A stretch of 64,000 nt of DNA from positions 8,340,610 through 8,404,609 of the forward strand of contig NC_066518.1 in assembly GCF_024679095.1 (NCBI RefSeq), in the 5' to 3' direction. The stretch is from Eriocheir sinensis (lineage: Eukaryota > Arthropoda > Malacostraca > Decapoda > Varunidae). The position numbers and the translations under genes were made by a program. Shown one piece after another: positions 48,195 through 59,759 of the stretch (the stretch's first letter is position 1; each line of letters starts with the position of its first letter). The notes under the pieces were generated by a model. It was not told where the DNA came from, searched no databases, and worked only from the letters and a program-made list of their open reading frames with translations.

Positions 48195-48772
48195 ATACAT
48201 GTACACAAACACACATATAAACACATTCCTGAATATAGTATGAATATGGCTCAGCAGGGCATTGACATTTCCTTATAAAGTATATGTATGGTATAATATT
48301 TCTGAACACGGTACTGACATTCCTCTGGGTGATATATAAATGATCTTGAGGCAACTATAATGTAAATGTTTGTTACTGGTGACTTTCGCTATTATGTCAT
48401 GAAACCAAATTTTTTGTTTACTTTTCTGGAACAAGGAACCCTACTGAATCACAATACAGCGCGAAGTATAAAAAAAAAAATATCTAACTTAATTCACTAA
48501 CTTTTATTGGAAAAGAAGTTAGTATGAAGACAACTCTAAAACTTTATATGGATTTTTCTCATAAATTTCTATAACTACTTCCTCAGCTTCCGGCGGTCGG
48601 CTCGCACGTGACAGTGATGCCCATGAGGATCGGCAAGGGCAGCGGTGCCCCGGCACGTATCATCGCGGAGATTGGTGAAGGACCCATGTCGCTGGCCCCT
48701 GCTCTGCGCCCTTTCCTGCCCGCCCTGCTGCTGCCGCTCTTCCCCGTCCTGCGTGCTCCCTGGGGCGTCTAG
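45227..48772 (+). CDS. Cyclase/KynB-isatin hydrolase-family protein 1 (five exons, 297 aa)
   Basis: Exons 45227-45414, 45781-45905, 46668-46874, 47420-47607 and 48587-48772 join in phases 2, 1, 1, 0. This family (Pfam Cyclase, PF04199) contains metal-dependent hydrolases such as bacterial kynurenine formamidase and isatin hydrolase. The signature HSGTHIDAPRHF gives ligands H74, H78, D80 and H84. The late His and Glu are H217 and E229 in the ANIYGIENVANLD region. An N-terminal hydrophobic stretch (VMVMAAVTGSLAV) looks like a signal peptide, and the last 26 residues are hydrophobic (LAPALRPFLPALLLPLF), as in GPI-anchored or tail-anchored proteins. It is therefore likely a secreted or surface enzyme with unknown substrate. 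AATAAA at 49151 is a possible polyadenylation signal. A LINE fragment lies in intron 2. Confidence 0.9.
45496..45559. repeat. (CA)n microsatellite, intron 1 of hydrolase gene 1
   Basis: About 32 CA units. Confidence 0.97.
46018..46195 (+). mobile_element. Short LINE reverse-transcriptase fragment in intron 2
   Basis: Reads KNALKLITGYATTTPIDYRH, then ETKDLKV, a stop, and DHLNLRGTQTLAA. This matches the RT thumb region found in many Jockey/I-type elements (pattern N.ALKLITG....TPIDHLH.ET). Surrounded by three diverged ~125-bp direct repeats (46250-46560) containing GGGTGGAGTGTGAAGCTT. Confidence 0.7.
46906..47019. repeat. (CA)n microsatellite, intron 3 of hydrolase gene 1
   Basis: CA tract with two CACCGA interruptions, starting about 30 bp after the exon 3 donor. 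Confidence 0.97.
48125..48196. repeat. (AAAT)n tetranucleotide repeat, intron 4 of hydrolase gene 1
   Basis: About 18 AAAT units preceded by CA and poly-A. Confidence 0.97.
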
Positions 48773-49159
48773 GCCACTGAGGCGAGGGAATCACAACTCC
48801 TCCCTAATCACACACACACAAACCTACTTCAGAGACGTCCTCCAGCAGCGTCAAAAGGCGCCAGGGAAAAAAAACAGTGGGAAATGTTGCTTTCGAAACT
48901 ATATAATGTGTAATGGACAAGACGTCGTTTGCTGAAGTGTGTTAAAGAAAGGAATATGAAAGTCTTTCTGCATCGCGAACAGACGAGTCGGAAGTGAACG
49001 AGTTCGTAGCAAGGATACTGAACGTTAAAGGGCTCAGACATATTTTCGAGTTTCAGCTACAAATCACTAGAACTCAAGATCATGTGTAAACAGTTGTACG
49101 ACCTTGAGAGGGAAAAATGTATACTGCAATTTCAAGTTTTTAAAAACATGAATAAAACA

Positions 49160-49673
49160 AATCAAAGAAACTATAGATAAAAGTGTTCCCAAAGTACAGC
49201 TCTGTCTCTGGTGCATGCAAACTGAACCAATGTACAAACAAATGCCTTCCAGCCTGCCCCTCACCTCGTGATGCTGAGGGACGTACAGGCGCCTGCCTGC
49301 TTGTCCCGTAACAGTAGTGGCCGTAGACTGTAGTTGCCCCGCGACGTGGCTTTTACAGGCATGTGTGATGAAACTATATGTGAATATGTGAATGGATGAT
49401 TGCATAATAAAACCATGAAATGGAGGTACGTGAGAGTATTCATCACTAATTGCAACAAAGGTATGCGCATTGATTTACCATAAAGATTAACAAGTTATCA
49501 TCTTTATCATTACTATGATTACAATTATTATTTCCTTATAATTATTATTATTATCATTATTTATCTCTCTTGCTGAAGCCCAGTGCACCTTTAGCTCTTT
49601 CGAAGGAAAATTTTGGAGTATGGCAACAAAGATGAAAATAACTTATTAAAAGAAATCAAAGGGTGCAATCACA

Positions 49674-49733
<60 letters not shown>

Positions 49734-51627
49734 GTTTATTAAGCCTCTTCATTCTCATTCAGTGAGGCGGAAGTCATGAGTGGCAACAAGGGCGCAGGAG
49801 AGTGGGCTGCACTATGTGACAGGGCGGGGCGGGGCGGGGAGGAGGAGGGGGCAGTGATGGAAGGACGCCAAAGAACACACAAGAAACAGTATCATGCACA
49901 CATCCAAACAAAATAAAAAAAAGCTACTTTTATAATTCTCATTCTTGAATTTTACCTTCCGAACCAAACCTACCCAACCCTCACCTTTCTCTCGACACAC
50001 TTGAGAAATAAGAGACCAACATATAAAAAAAATGCATAGGAGTAGACAAGGTCCTTATGTAAACCATTACATATATAGAAACAAGTCGTTAATGATTATC
50101 TATAACATGAATGAAAAATCGAGGACATGCCGGAACGCTTTTGCCCTGTTGAGTCTTGTGAATGATAAAATACTTATGCCACTGTAGCCTAATTCGCTTA
50201 ACATCGTCATGACCTTACAGCTGCATAAAACATGGCTCGGCGGGTATAACATTAAAATTAACATGCAGGAGACGTGCACAAAGGTAACACCAGCACATAC
50301 CTTGACACCAGCCCGCATCGGCGGCGACTCGTCATGAATTTTTGACAACCTGGAGCCCCTTCACTGCGCCGCCTTGCCCCGCTGTGCTGGACGCTCAAGT
50401 TTCCAGTGTGTTGTAAAATTAATGTTGTTTGTCATTTAGCACGACATCTGTTTTTTATTAAAATTTATTCTTGCTGTGTCAACAAGCATGTTTTTAAGTA
50501 ATTCTCGGCAACAGCTCAAAGAACGACGCCATGAACACTCCAATCTCAGTTTTACAATCTTGATTTATGGATACGGAAAACGAAATTATTCACGTGATCA
50601 CGTGTTATCAACGAAGATCCGAGATATTATTATTATTATTATTATTATCATTATTATTATTATTATTATTGTTCTTACAATAATTATTATGTGGGAGGAC
50701 AGCTGTCCTTGAGTTAACGCCTCCTTAAGTGGGGGAAGGACACTGCTTGGTGTTACCCAACCCTTGTCTGGGTTATAATGTTGTTTCTTCATGCAGGCGG
50801 CCGCGTGGCTGAGCCACAGCCAACTTCAGTGAAAATCAACAGGTGTGCACAGATGTCAGGTGACCTACCCTTGTAAACATTTGGGTGGGTGTTTGTTTAC
50901 ACCCAAGATAATGAAAAATAACTTGAAGCTACAGGTTTGCTGATGTCATGGCAGCGCATACATAACACCAAGCTCAAGAAATAGCCTCCCAGCAGAAATA
51001 AATACGGTCTCTCTAAAACCCCAAACACTGAAGTATTTATCTTACTAAGTTAAATTAAATTATTCCTATAATATTCATTAAAATAACTGTATTGTTGCCT
51101 CTTACTCATTAATTCTGATCCACAGAAAGCAAGTCATGATCTTCATCAATACACGAGGTTACCAACACCTTTGCTCGCTCAGCTGTTGCACTAGTTAGGT
51201 CAGGAACAGTCTGCCTAACACTGACTCGTCTGCCTAATACTGACTCGTCACCTTTCTGCGATCGAAATTCTTGTTAGGAGGGGGGTATCATGGCCCTTCT
51301 GGAAACCTTTTTTTCTTTTCATATTGAGTATTTTTCATTAACAAGCATTTTCACATCAATTATATTAATTATGGTAAGCGTCTTAGATCTACCACTTTGT
51401 GCAAAAAGAGACATGTACACTTAAAAGAATGTTTGCGTGTGGATATTTTTTTTCGTTTGACATTTTGCGTGCGCAGTCCTGGCGGCGGCGGCGGCGGGAC
51501 ACGTGCGTCCAAAGGCGGACGTCAGTCTGTGGGAGGTGCAGACTCTGTGAACACGACCATAGCTCGCGCTGACCCACGCCTCAGCTTTGCCTTATATCGG
51601 TCAGTACGCCGAGTGTGTGTGTGCGTG

Positions 51628-51680
<53 letters not shown>

Positions 51681-52680
51681 AAATTTGACGCAGTTGTCTG
51701 ATCACGACTTTGATGTGACTGAAGAGAAACTGCTAAATATGAATCTTTAATGAGCACTATAATGCACTAATGGACGTACTTCAGTGGTTCGTTCCTTTTA
51801 AAATCACCCGCACGCAGATCCTGACATCCACCGTACTTAACAAAGGAGTCAAGCACGCTGCGTCGTATACGCTTGCCCTTTATCCAGTTCCTGCTGGTCT
51901 AATCCGCCCCCCCCACCTCCACTCGCTCGATTCATCCATTGTTATCAGCATTATCACTGCTCATAGTAACATCCTCTGGACTTAACACCTGCATTTGTCC
52001 CTTCTCACGGCCCAGTTGCACAAGACTATAAATAGCTCTAAATTTTCATGCTTTATTGCTCCCTATCAAAGAATGAAGTCTAATCGATATCTCTATTCCC
52101 CGAACTTCATCGACAGGCGGTCACTGGAAAAGGTTCCATTGCTGTTTTGCCTGCTTCCTACGACTCGAAGCTCTTCGGGACGGAAGCATCGCATCATAAT
52201 GGTATGGGAATGGAGTTTCAATGGAAATTCACTCAAAAAAATCTTCGGGAATGGGTGAGTGAGGCGACGGGCACCTTAGCATACTTATCAGTAGTGGCTG
52301 ATGACACATTAACTGTTATAATCTTATTTGCAAAACTTTTTCGGGTTGGAGGAAATGGGACTTTTCATTTCATAGCTTAAATAAGACGCAGTTCTTATTC
52401 TGTCATGCCGAGGCTCACTATGTCCAGGGAATGTGTTACATTTTTCGTTTGAAAACATCAAATTTGGATTGCATCTTGAATACCTTAATACAGCGTCATA
52501 TGATATGACTTTGTCTGTAAATGGACACCGATGCCGGAGCCTTTATTGATTTCATCAAAAGGGAACATTTCTAGCAGAGCAGAAAGGGGGAGGGTGGAGA
52601 GGGTGAAGGGAGTGGGAGAGAGGAGAGAGAGGGTCCAGCGAGCACACAATACAAACAAAATCACACAACCACGCTCGTGG
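49160..52680. other. Intergenic between hydrolase genes 1 and 2, microsatellites only
   Basis: (CA)n 49674-49732, a GGGGC-rich stretch 49821-49852, (ATT)n 50624-50672, a (GGC)n patch near 51480 and (TG)n 51629-51680. Open frames are short and without motif. Confidence 0.65.
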
Positions 52681-52685
52681 AATGT

Positions 52686-52692
52686 TTATAAA
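52686..52692 (+). promoter_or_regulatory. Candidate TATA box of the hydrolase pseudogene
   Basis: TTATAAA inside the palindrome GTTTATAAAC, 71 bp before the ATG at 52763. Confidence 0.4.
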
Positions 52693-52762
52693 CATTGCAT
52701 GCTGACACTAACACTCGTTGTCTTCCCTCCTGTGGCGGCTTCCTCCGCTGCCCCTCGGCAGG

Positions 52763-53998
52763 ATGGTCGAAACTTTCTACTGCTGCCCGCACTTCGCCCT
52801 TCTGCTAGTGGCGGTAACCCTGCCCGCCGTTCCGTGCCTGCTGGAGCCTCCTTTTACTTATATTGTGGACGACCCTACGACGCTAGATCCTCGGCCCTTC
52901 AGTGCGACTCTCTTGCAAAATGGCCCTGACCAACTCGGATTTTGGCAAGTGGACTATCTATGATCTTATGTGTATAGGTTGTCTTTTTTTAATTTATCTC
53001 AGATATTTCCAACTAATAAAGACACATCCGTCAGCCGCCTCCCCATAACACAGGAACACCACTGACTCATGTACCCCACAGGCGCGTTCCCGCACGCCAA
53101 GGGTCACGGCATTTCCCTCCAATCCATTTGGCTCCATAATTCATGTCCAAGAACACGGGTACACATTACCAGTCAACCAGTGTGATCCGACTCAACCGGA
53201 AATGTGCAGTGACGAAAAGCTATTGATTCCTGGGAGGGTGTTATTCCAGACGGAGAACCATTGTAGAGAGGGGAGGACAGGGAGGCAGAGGGAGGGAAGA
53301 GAAACATTGCTTGTCGATGGAGCAGAATGGAGGAGAAAAGGAGGAGCAGATTGTAGACTTTTCATTCACCAGAAATTTCATTCAAGTGGCTGTTATAAAA
53401 GTGAATTGCTTCCTGAGTCCCCCATTCATCCCACGACTCTTCGCCATTTCTCATGTTCTCTGACGAGGGAGAGGCGACCCCGTCAACACGACATTCCTGT
53501 ATTCTTCGTTCACGGCAATTCCTTCACGTGACTGTTTCCATGATTCAAGTGCAACCTGCGCTGCCACGACTTCCTGTGTTTCTTTGTTGTGCTTTGGGAA
53601 TTTTGTGACACTTTCGTTTTGCTCAAGATACTGCAATATTTCAGCCTTATGATATTCCTTGTGCGCAAACACCACCACGCCAGTAACGTTGTGCTGCTCT
53701 CTCCCGTGCCTCTGGGTGTGACGTCCGCTGGGCAGGACGGAGGAGACTAAGTTTTCGACGGAACCTTGCGGTCCCCATGTCGGTGCCCCCGTCCGCTTCG
53801 CACGAGGGAAGTGGGCCATGGACGCTTTTCCGCTGGGGGAGCTCTGGCCGGTTCCAGGTGGGTGGACGGGGCTCAGGGGAGTGACATGTGGGTGATGGAC
53901 AAAGTGAGGGTGAGGGCAATACTCTAGGTGGGTTAGTAGTGCTTCCCCATTGCCTGTCTCAAGGCTCCTTGTGCTCTTAACGCTTTCCACTCGTAACG

Positions 53999-54047
<49 letters not shown>

Positions 54048-55346
54048 GTACTCGCACACGCACGCACACATACGCGCACACACACACACACACACACGAC
54101 CTTTCACAGAAATGCTCGCCAGCGTCTCCGAGGCCGTCGACACGTCCAGAGGGGAACTTCGCCATCCCCGGGAATGAGCGGCAGGCGCAGGAGTACCACC
54201 ACAGAGCCACTATTGTCGGCGTGCTGGTCCTTCGCATCGACTGGAGCGCCAGGAGCCACGACCTCGCTGACTACTGAGGACAGCCACGATGGGGTACTCA
54301 ACTTCCCTGAGGGTGGCGGGTTGGTTTGGGGCTGACATTTCAGTCTTTATGTTTCTCCGACTCTCTCTTCTGGGAAATGTGTTGCGAAGTGTTTTATGAA
54401 TATAAAGGATTAAAGGTCAGTTCGCATGTTTGGCATGCCAGTGAAGTAAAAATTCGTGTAGGACAATCAAGCATTGTGGCATGACTATGATCGAGCATGT
54501 TTAAAAATAAGCCTCTTAGCAAATGTCTCCTGGTCCCCTGTTATCGACCAGCCAACACTGAGCTGGAGCTGGCAGGTCCACTCCAGACTCAACTCTCGGA
54601 CTCGGGAATAGGTAATCGTTGCAAAGCGTGCCACACATTGTCAGTGCTTCGAAAATTGATTTCCTGCATGTTAGGTGATAGGCCGTGTTTAGACCAAGGG
54701 ACACCAGCACACCTGAAGCCATTTATTCCCTCCCCCAAAGTCCAGACCCGTCACCCACATCACCCTTCCCGAGGTGTCCTCCAGCCTTTCCTCCTACCTT
54801 AGCTCCCTCCATCCCTCCCTTCCTTCTTCGTTTCCTTCCTTCACTTGAGCAGTGTGTTCCTCCTACAGGTCTGAGCCAGGAGACCGTCATGTGGCTGACT
54901 ACTCAGAGCGTCCGTCGTGCCCACAGTGCAGGCGTTGTGGATGTTGAAAACTCCACCCACACCGAAGCCCGCCCAGCCCAGTGCTCCGTCAGCATGCACG
55001 CTATGAAAGACGCGGCCAACCTACCCCAGGTGAACACTTAAATTACCACACCTGCCACGACGCAACAGTTAGCTCGTAAACCATATATATTATAGCAGAC
55101 CTTTACTTTTATAAATACTACTGTTATAAAGCTCTGATATTACACTCAAAATTGTGAACTTATATTGTTATATATATGCAAACACGCAAGCACATGTGTT
55201 GACCAGAGAACTCTTCGCTCCCTCCCTAGCTGGCGACCCCCAGCTTCCTGGTCGACGTGATGTCCCTGATGGGCGGCGGGGGCAGCGTCACTCCCGAGGG
55301 GCTGGACGAGCCCGGCACCCTCGTCGTGCCTGACCAGCACGACTAA
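52763..55346 (+). pseudogene. Cyclase-family hydrolase 2, degenerate pseudogene
   Basis: All five exon positions can be matched to the flanking paralogues: 52763-52944, 53736-53857, 54108-54309, 54869-55029, 55230-55346. Exon 1 (signal peptide, ending NGPDQLGFW) and exon 2 keep frame and splice phase, but the metal motif HSGTHVDAPIHF has become PCGPHVGAPVRF: three of four ligands are gone. Exon 3 has about a 2-nt deletion near 54152, a TGA in place of serine after HDLADY, and its donor GGTGAG reads GAGGGT. Exon 4 lacks about ten residues and the late His/Glu region. Exon 5 still ends in a stop. Exons 1-2 could still make a short secreted peptide, but no enzyme. Intron 1 starts with a GC donor (GCAAGT). 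AATAAA at 56133 could end transcripts. Confidence 0.87.
54001..54097. repeat. (CA)n-(CG)n-(CA)n alternating tract in pseudogene intron 2
   Basis: Purine-pyrimidine alternation including eight or nine CG units; a potential Z-DNA former. Confidence 0.93.
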
Positions 55347-55384
55347 AACTCCACAAGGCTACGCGGTGTGCTGGTTGTGTCGGC

Positions 55385-55705
55385 TGTGTGGCGGTGGTGG
55401 TGGTGGAGGGTGTGGAAACAGGTGAGACGTGTGGTGGTAGGAGAGGTGGGGAATGCGGAAGTTCGAGAGACAAAGATAAGAGGGTTGGTGATGGTGATGC
55501 TGGCGGTGGTAGTGGTGGTGTTGACTGTGATGGTGGCGGTTAGCAGTAGTGGCAGTGGTGGTACTACTTGCGGTGGTGATGGTAGTGTTGCTGGGGGCAA
55601 AAAAAAGTGGTGGTAGCAGAGATTGTGTTGTTGGCGGTGGTGGTGTCGAACGAAGTGGTGGTGGTGCCAGTTAGCGGCGGCGGTGGTGGTGGTGATGGGG
55701 GCGGA
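55385..55705. repeat. GGT-rich imperfect trinucleotide repeat downstream of the pseudogene
   Basis: Interrupted GTGGTG/GATGGT units. Similar in kind to 2985-3500. Confidence 0.85.
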
Positions 55706-56440
55706 GCAGAATGGGCTAACCCACCACACCTCGAGGGGCGGGCAAGATCTGGTCGTCTGGGTGTGGTGTTCCCTTGGCTGGCAACACCTTGTTCTAGTCA
55801 CTGTTCATTGCATTTTGTCCACGAGAAGTTTCCTTGCGTGCCGGTGTATTTTCTTTTTTAGTGAGTGTAAATTTCTTTCTTTACTTTTTTTGTTATCTTT
55901 TGTGCATTGTGATGCGCGCATGTAATTCTCTCTTGCCATGTTCTTGGTTCTTGAGTCTTGACATCCTCATCTTGGGTTATGAATACTTTACTCACTCTAT
56001 TACACTTCTTCCGCGATCTTTTCCGTTTCGTGAGTCCGATACAGTGATTGTTATTCGTTGCCACCACGCACGAGTGCTCTTATTCTTTACTCCAAACTGT
56101 CCTCATCTTGTAATTATTATATATATTTGTTCAATAAAATTCCTGATCCTAATGTGAATTTTCTTTACGCTTTCAAGCAAAATATCTAAAACCTGAAATC
56201 TATAAAAGCTCCTCTTCCGTCTATGCACGCTATACTTAACCAATTCTGAGTCACCAAATAAAAACTCAAATATATGAATGTGTAAATGGATATAAAGTGA
56301 AATTATTCTTTGTAGGGATACAAGAGAACGTCTCTCGTATGGATCCTGGTCACGCCTACCAGAGGAAGGATTCAAAAGCCTTACGAACACTAGACAATGA
56401 AATCACGATATTAACAAGGGTGAAGGGAGGGAAGGCAGCT

Positions 56441-56495
<55 letters not shown>

Positions 56496-57662
56496 GTTTG
56501 CTAGTGTGTGTCTGTGTGAGTGCGTGTGTCATGATGATGATAATAATGTAATTAATTAAGTCCTGCCACGCACTCATCACTTTCCTCTCAAGCACTGGTG
56601 ACAAACAGGAAAAAAATAAATAAATAATCAGGAGAGAAGCATGAAAATAAGGAAGATCACAAGATGACTTAATCATATAACCGACAGGAATTAATCACAG
56701 TGCGGGTGACATTCCTCCTCCATATATTTACTGTCGATATATGCCTATTTAAAAATCAGGATAATTTGAAAAATCATTCTTTCCTCTGGGGGCATGACTG
56801 TCGAATGTGGGAAGACAATGAGCAAGGGTGACGGTAAAGTCTCCTCTAGACCTTAGGCAAGGTTGTTCGATACAGTGCGTGAAGGATGAGTGAAAGGAAA
56901 AACAAATGATATAGAATGTAAGAAGTAGGGGACCGAGAGCGGTCCTACGTAGAGATGCCTTTAGGCCCATCGGCAGTTTCCCAGCACGACCCAGAGCGTT
57001 TTCTTGTGGTGGCCGACCACATTCCATCTCAGTGATTTTATCGATGACTGTTTCTATCCGAGCTGATAAGCCAAAGAGTTAAGAGGCAAGTAAATCACTG
57101 TCCTAATGGTGTTTTTGCGAACGCATACTTTACTTAACGGCTGTCGATTATCTGAAGATTATGAACGACACAAACCAAGCCAGCTGACTCCAGCATCGAC
57201 TTCGATAAAAGAAACAAGGGTAACATGAATCTTGGAAAGATCGGCATTACTGGAAACGTTTTCCTTATTGTCTTGGCAACAAACAGCTGGCTACTCAGTG
57301 CTCACCCACACATTAATGGTCTCGCCAACACCCTACATTCCCTCCCGCTTCAAACTCGCTGACCCACCCCCACCTCTCCGTCCCAAGACCCTCCCGCCTA
57401 GGAGCGGGGAGTCCCAGGAGTACCGCCAGGAGGACTCCGGCGCCCGGTCTCGGTGTCGGTGTCCTTGCGTTTTTAGTATCATCCTGGCCTCTGTAGGGAC
57501 CACACGTCACTCCTCCACATCCATATTGTACTTTCAAAGGTATGCTGTTTTAGCAACGTGTATTTAACTAATGAGGAGTCTTTTTCTCCTCACCTTCAAA
57601 GTAAGTGAATTACAGTCTATTGCGGCATGCTAGTTTTTTTCTCAAATTTTGTGTTAGTGTTA

Positions 57663-57736
<74 letters not shown>

Positions 57737-58498
57737 CTTTATACTCCTTGCATTGCTTGCATTTTGCGCATTGTCTTTGTAGTTTCATGAAGCTATACGT
57801 AATTGTTTCGTCCCGTCTCTCCAAACTGAAAACGTGCGTGTCATCTTAGATCATATCAGCCTCCAGCAATATGGATGGAAACTCAGCGGGAGAAACGAAG
57901 AGGCTGCACATACAACACAAAAAGAAAGGCCTATCGTAAAAACTTGTGTAAATGGGCCCCTAAAAGAAAAGAGCAATTTAAACACCCAGTCCACGACCAA
58001 AAGTAAGTGAGCAGGAGATTAAAAAAATGGACCTAAAGGGATTTCATAATGGAATAGAACACACAATCTTTTAATAGTAGATCACTGAATGAAACACGAC
58101 GCTGAACCAAATTCCTACATACATTTTAGTTGTTGTGGGGACCGTGGCGCTTCCCTTATCTGTATGGCTTCGAACACTGATGGGCATGAGAGTGGGCCGC
58201 AAGGTACTACAACTAATTGCAGTGAAATAAATAAAGACAATACCGATGTGTAACTTTTATTTTTCTCTTCGAATGCAACTGGCTAGTACACTCTTTCTAT
58301 ACGCCCGAACCTACACACAGAAATGATTATGTATTTCTGCAACACACACACACACTCCCCCCCACCCCCCTACAGACACACAAACAGACAAACAAAAAAG
58401 TAACAACGTCGATTCATAAAAAAACAGGTATTTTTCTCGCTTCCAAGAACGTGACTGGCAGGTAAAGTTATACATGCATACACATGCACACAATAAAT

Positions 58499-58544
<46 letters not shown>

Positions 58545-58860
58545 TCTCCACCAGCCTAACACAACACTAGACAACACCTTTATAACCCTAACACTCCAGC
58601 ATCGCAGGTCTTGAGTTCGCGAGGCTTAAAATGTTCCCAGGAATGTGTCCTTCACCAGATACAGAAGGGCCACAGCGATCTGCCCGGAGATACGCCTGAC
58701 GACTCGCTCACTCTTTTATCTTACGCCAAACGGCTTGGATGGGAGAGTGTGTACAGTGAGGAGAGTGTGGAAAGCGTGTTTACGTAACGCGCAAGAGAGT
58801 CATTCATATGTGTCCCCGTAATGAACACCACTTAGTCAGATGTGGCGTTTAAAGCGATGT
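55706..58860. other. Intergenic between hydrolase genes 2 and 3
   Basis: (TG)n at 56442-56490 and 57666-57732; (CA)n at 58499-58541. A forward 45-codon frame from 57225 begins with a hydrophobic stretch (GNVFLIVLATNSWLLSA) but is unsupported. No recognisable exon. Confidence 0.55.
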
Positions 58861-59110
58861 GGTTGTGCGGGAGGGGAATGAGATGTGTCCAGTATTTCTT
58901 GTATAGAACAGTTGGTCAAGAAAATATCTGCCACCTTATAAACGACAGATCAAAACGAACAAACTTTTTGAATCAGTTTTGAGATGTGGTGAAAAGTGGT
59001 GTGTCGTGCAGAAGGGAAGTGACACGTGTGGCCGCTAGTACAGTTGGCAAAGAAAATATCTCCCACCTCAATAACGACAGAATATAACATCAGTGAACAT
59101 AATTTTTTTT
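58861..59110. repeat. Diverged ~132-bp tandem repeat
   Basis: The segment containing CAGTTGGTCAAGAAAATATC (58909) recurs as CAGTTGGCAAAGAAAATATC (59041), followed by related CCACCT..ATAACGACAGA. Confidence 0.75.
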
Positions 59111-59494
59111 AACAAGTTTCGGTGTGAATTATATCCGTGTGTCTGTGGCTTGTGCGTGACCAAGAACCTCAGCGGATATAGAGTCTTACCGCGTGTGTTG
59201 CGTGCACATGTCAGCGAGCGACAAGTGACTGATGCGAGTGTCATTGTGAGCTGCCGAATTGGTGGTGGGTGTGTTTACTTCCTCCTGCACGATGGCGGTG
59301 TCCTCGGCGGCGATGAAAAGGCGAGACGGGAAACCGGAGGAGGGAGGAGATAATGGAGTGAAGTACAACATAAACACAGTGTACGAAATAGGAGTATGGG
59401 AGAGTAACAATGCGGTAACTGAAAGATGAGAGCTGCCTTGCCTCTTTCTGTGCCTCCTCATATTTCACTAATTTTCATTATACCCTACAGCATT

Positions 59495-59688
59495 ATGACC
59501 GGCATCTTGTCCGCCCTTCTGTCGCTGGTGCTCTTGCTCCTGGCCGCGCCCCCCGCCGCCCCCCGCCTGGTGGAGCTGTCCTACACCTACAACAAGGATG
59601 CCCCCACCTCGCCCAAGCTGCGTCCCTTCAACATGACCGTCTTGAAAAACGGCATCAACGAACTGGGGATATGGCAAGTGATCTGATC

Positions 59689-59759
<71 letters not shown>

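Noticed and set aside
53451..54143. Reverse-strand 230-codon ORF
   Set aside because: Runs through a CA/CG tract and antisense to the pseudogene exon 2; no motif.
58808..58830. SINE fragment (CGTAATGAACACCACT shared with 8398-8413)
   Set aside because: Only about 16-18 bp shared; too short to call an element.
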